A DNA stretch of 64,000 bases. It comes from Nesterenkonia sp. F. GTDB lineage: Bacteria; Actinomycetota; Actinomycetes; Actinomycetales; Micrococcaceae. The first letter of the stretch is position 1. Each line of letters starts with the position of its first letter. The DNA lies in assembly GCF_000220985.1 (NCBI RefSeq), contig NZ_AFRW01000122.1:1-64000 (forward strand), read 5' to 3'. Shown one piece after another: positions 62,652-64,000 of this stretch. The notes under the pieces are model-generated. The model had not been told where the DNA came from. It did not search any database and saw only the letters and a program-made list of their open reading frames with translations. Both the position numbers and the translations under genes were made by a program.

Positions 62652-64000
62652 ATGGGTGAGCGGTTGAAGAACTTCGTCGACGGAGAGTTCGTCGAGGTCG
62701 GTGGTTCCGGCGAGATGCCGGTGGTGCACCCGAGCACCGGGGAGCAGGTCGCAGTCTCGCCGGTCTCCGGATCCTCCGAGGTCGATGCGGCGTTCGCCGC
62801 CGCGGAGCGGGCCTTCGCGGGCTGGTCGCAGTCGACTCCGGGGTATCGGCAGCGGTGTCTGCTGCAGCTGGCGGACGTGGTCGAGGCGCAGGCCGACCGG
62901 CTCGTCGAGGCGCAGCATCGCAACACCGGCCAGCCGAAAGCGATCATCGCGGAGGAGGAGGTCGCCGCGGGGGCGGACCAGTTCCGCTTCTTCGCCGGGG
63001 CCGCCCGTCTTCTCGAGGGGCGCGGTGCCGGCGAGTACATGGAGGGGTTCACCTCCTATGTGCGCCGGGAGCCGCTGGGCGTCGTCGCTCAGGTCGCACC
63101 GTGGAACTTCCCGCTGATGATGGCGGTGTGGAAGCTGGGGCCGGCGCTGGCGGCGGGCAACACCGTGGTGCTCAAGCCCTCGGAGACGACGCCGGAGTCG
63201 ACACTCGTGCTGGCCGAGCTGATCGCCGAGATCTTCCCGGCCGGGGTGGTGAACGTCGTCCTCGGCGACGGGTCCACCGGTGAGCTGATGAGTCGGCATC
63301 CCGCGGCGGCGATGGTCGCTCTGACCGGCTCGGTGCGGGCGGGGCGGGCCGTCGGGACCGCCGCCGGCGAGGAGCTGAAGCGTTCGCATCTGGAACTGGG
63401 CGGCAAGGCGCCGGCAGTGGTCTTCGCCGATGCGGATCTGGCCGACACCGCGAAGCAGCTGGTGGAGTTCGGCACCTTCAATGCCGGGCAGGACTGCACG
63501 GCGGTGACGCGTGTGCTGGTCGAGGAGTCGGTCCACGACGAGCTGGTCGAGCATCTGGTCGCCGCCGCCGAGGCGACGGTCACCGGTCGCGCCGACGAGT
63601 CGCAGAACGACTTCGGCCCGCTCAACAACGCCCGGCACTTCGCGGCAGTGCGGGATCGGGTCGCCGCTGTTCCGGAGCATGCCACAGTGCGTACTGGTGG
63701 TCGGCCGGTGGAGGGTTCGACGGGATTCTTCTACGAGCCGACCGTCATCACCGGGGTGTCGCAGCAGGATGCGCTGGTCCAGGAGGAGACTTTCGGGCCG
63801 GTGCTGACCGTGCAGTCCTTCTCCGACGAGCAGGAGGCCCTGCGGCTGGCCAACGGGGTCGACTATGCGCTGGCCTCCAGCGTGTGGACGGCCGATCACT
63901 CCCGGGCGATGCGCGTCTCGCGCGCGCTGGACTTCGGTGCGGTGTGGGTGAACACGCATCTGCTGCTGGTCGCGGAGATGCCCCACGGCGGATTCAAGGC
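62652..64000 (+). CDS. Aldehyde dehydrogenase, gamma-aminobutyraldehyde type (3' end outside window)
   Basis: An NAD(P)-dependent aldehyde dehydrogenase, 449 residues visible of about 475. The frame is open to the window edge. Catalytic Glu is in HLELGGKAP and Cys in FNAGQDCTAV; Asn in VAPWNFPLMM and EETFGPVLTVQSF are intact. The GQDCTA form is typical of aminobutyraldehyde and betaine aldehyde dehydrogenases, suggesting polyamine (putrescine) breakdown, though this is inferred. ATG 62652 is five bases after AGGAGG. Confidence 0.9.
   Translation, partial: MGERLKNFVDGEFVEVGGSGEMPVVHPSTGEQVAVSPVSGSSEVDAAFAAAERAFAGWSQSTPGYRQRCLLQLADVVEAQADRLVEAQHRNTGQPKAIIAEEEVAAGADQFRFFAGAARLLEGRGAGEYMEGFTSYVRREPLGVVAQVAPWNFPLMMAVWKLGPALAAGNTVVLKPSETTPESTLVLAELIAEIFPAGVVNVVLGDGSTGELMSRHPAAAMVALTGSVRAGRAVGTAAGEELKRSHLELGGKAPAVVFADADLADTAKQLVEFGTFNAGQDCTAVTRVLVEESVHDELVEHLVAAAEATVTGRADESQNDFGPLNNARHFAAVRDRVAAVPEHATVRTGGRPVEGSTGFFYEPTVITGVSQQDALVQEETFGPVLTVQSFSDEQEALRLANGVDYALASSVWTADHSRAMRVSRALDFGAVWVNTHLLLVAEMPHGGFK

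Overview
This is a 64-kb stretch of chromosome from a very GC-rich Gram-positive bacterium. It is almost certainly an actinomycete of the order Micrococcales, with a Micrococcaceae-like gene set. The evidence is the strong G/C codon bias, GTP-dependent PEP carboxykinase, monomeric isocitrate dehydrogenase, a gpmA-phoU-senX3-regX3 cluster, DUF2516 and DUF4190-type membrane proteins, a class F sortase, and many genes with no ribosome-binding site whose start codon lies 6-7 nt after a TANNNT -10 box (leaderless transcripts). No rRNA, CRISPR array, prophage or recognisable transposase is present. The genus cannot be fixed from the sequence alone.

Layout. 1-9.2 kb: the end of one ferric-siderophore ABC operon, pckG, a complete second siderophore ABC operon (ATPase, lipoprotein, fused double permease) behind a possible iron box, and a convergent oxalate/formate-type MFS gene broken by a one-base frameshift. 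9.4-18.8 kb: AIM24-like protein, phosphomannomutase, small membrane proteins, tRNA-Ser, quinone oxidoreductase, Nudix and pentapeptide-repeat genes sharing a 37-bp divergent promoter, and a MarR/DoxX pair around a double palindromic operator. 18.9-22.8 kb: a frameshifted DUF3237 gene, a secreted CHRD-like protein with its class F sortase, phenolic acid decarboxylase and a GNAT acetyltransferase. 22.9-29.4 kb: a five-gene acyl-CoA catabolic operon in which every junction is an ATGA overlap, with a LysR regulator, and a free-standing FtsK-gamma-like protein. 29.5-34.4 kb: tRNA-Thr, a continuous tmk-holB reading frame, a trans-sulfuration enzyme, DUF2516 and gpmA. 34.4-44.7 kb: a 25-bp perfect hairpin, phoU divergent from senX3-regX3, then purH, mgtE, icd, a 2-hydroxyacid dehydrogenase and a gamma-carbonic-anhydrase-like protein. 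44.8-51.2 kb: lipoproteins, a fur-katA unit and phoX. 51.5-64 kb: glyA-folD, a nuclease-like gene bracketed by two copies of a 102-bp structured repeat, two ABC export systems, a luciferase-like monooxygenase and an aldehyde dehydrogenase cut by the window edge.

How parts work together. RegX3 and PhoU are encoded here. Two PHO-box-like direct repeats of 11-bp units, one abutting the phoU promoter and one upstream of phoX, tie the cluster to phosphate starvation. fur-katA forms a peroxide/metal-stress unit. glyA-folD forms a one-carbon unit. The CoA-transferase, hydratase, acetoacetate-decarboxylase-like, hydroxyacyl-CoA dehydrogenase and acyl-CoA dehydrogenase genes form one degradative pathway. 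The least explained locus is the repeat-gene-repeat unit at 53786-55062.
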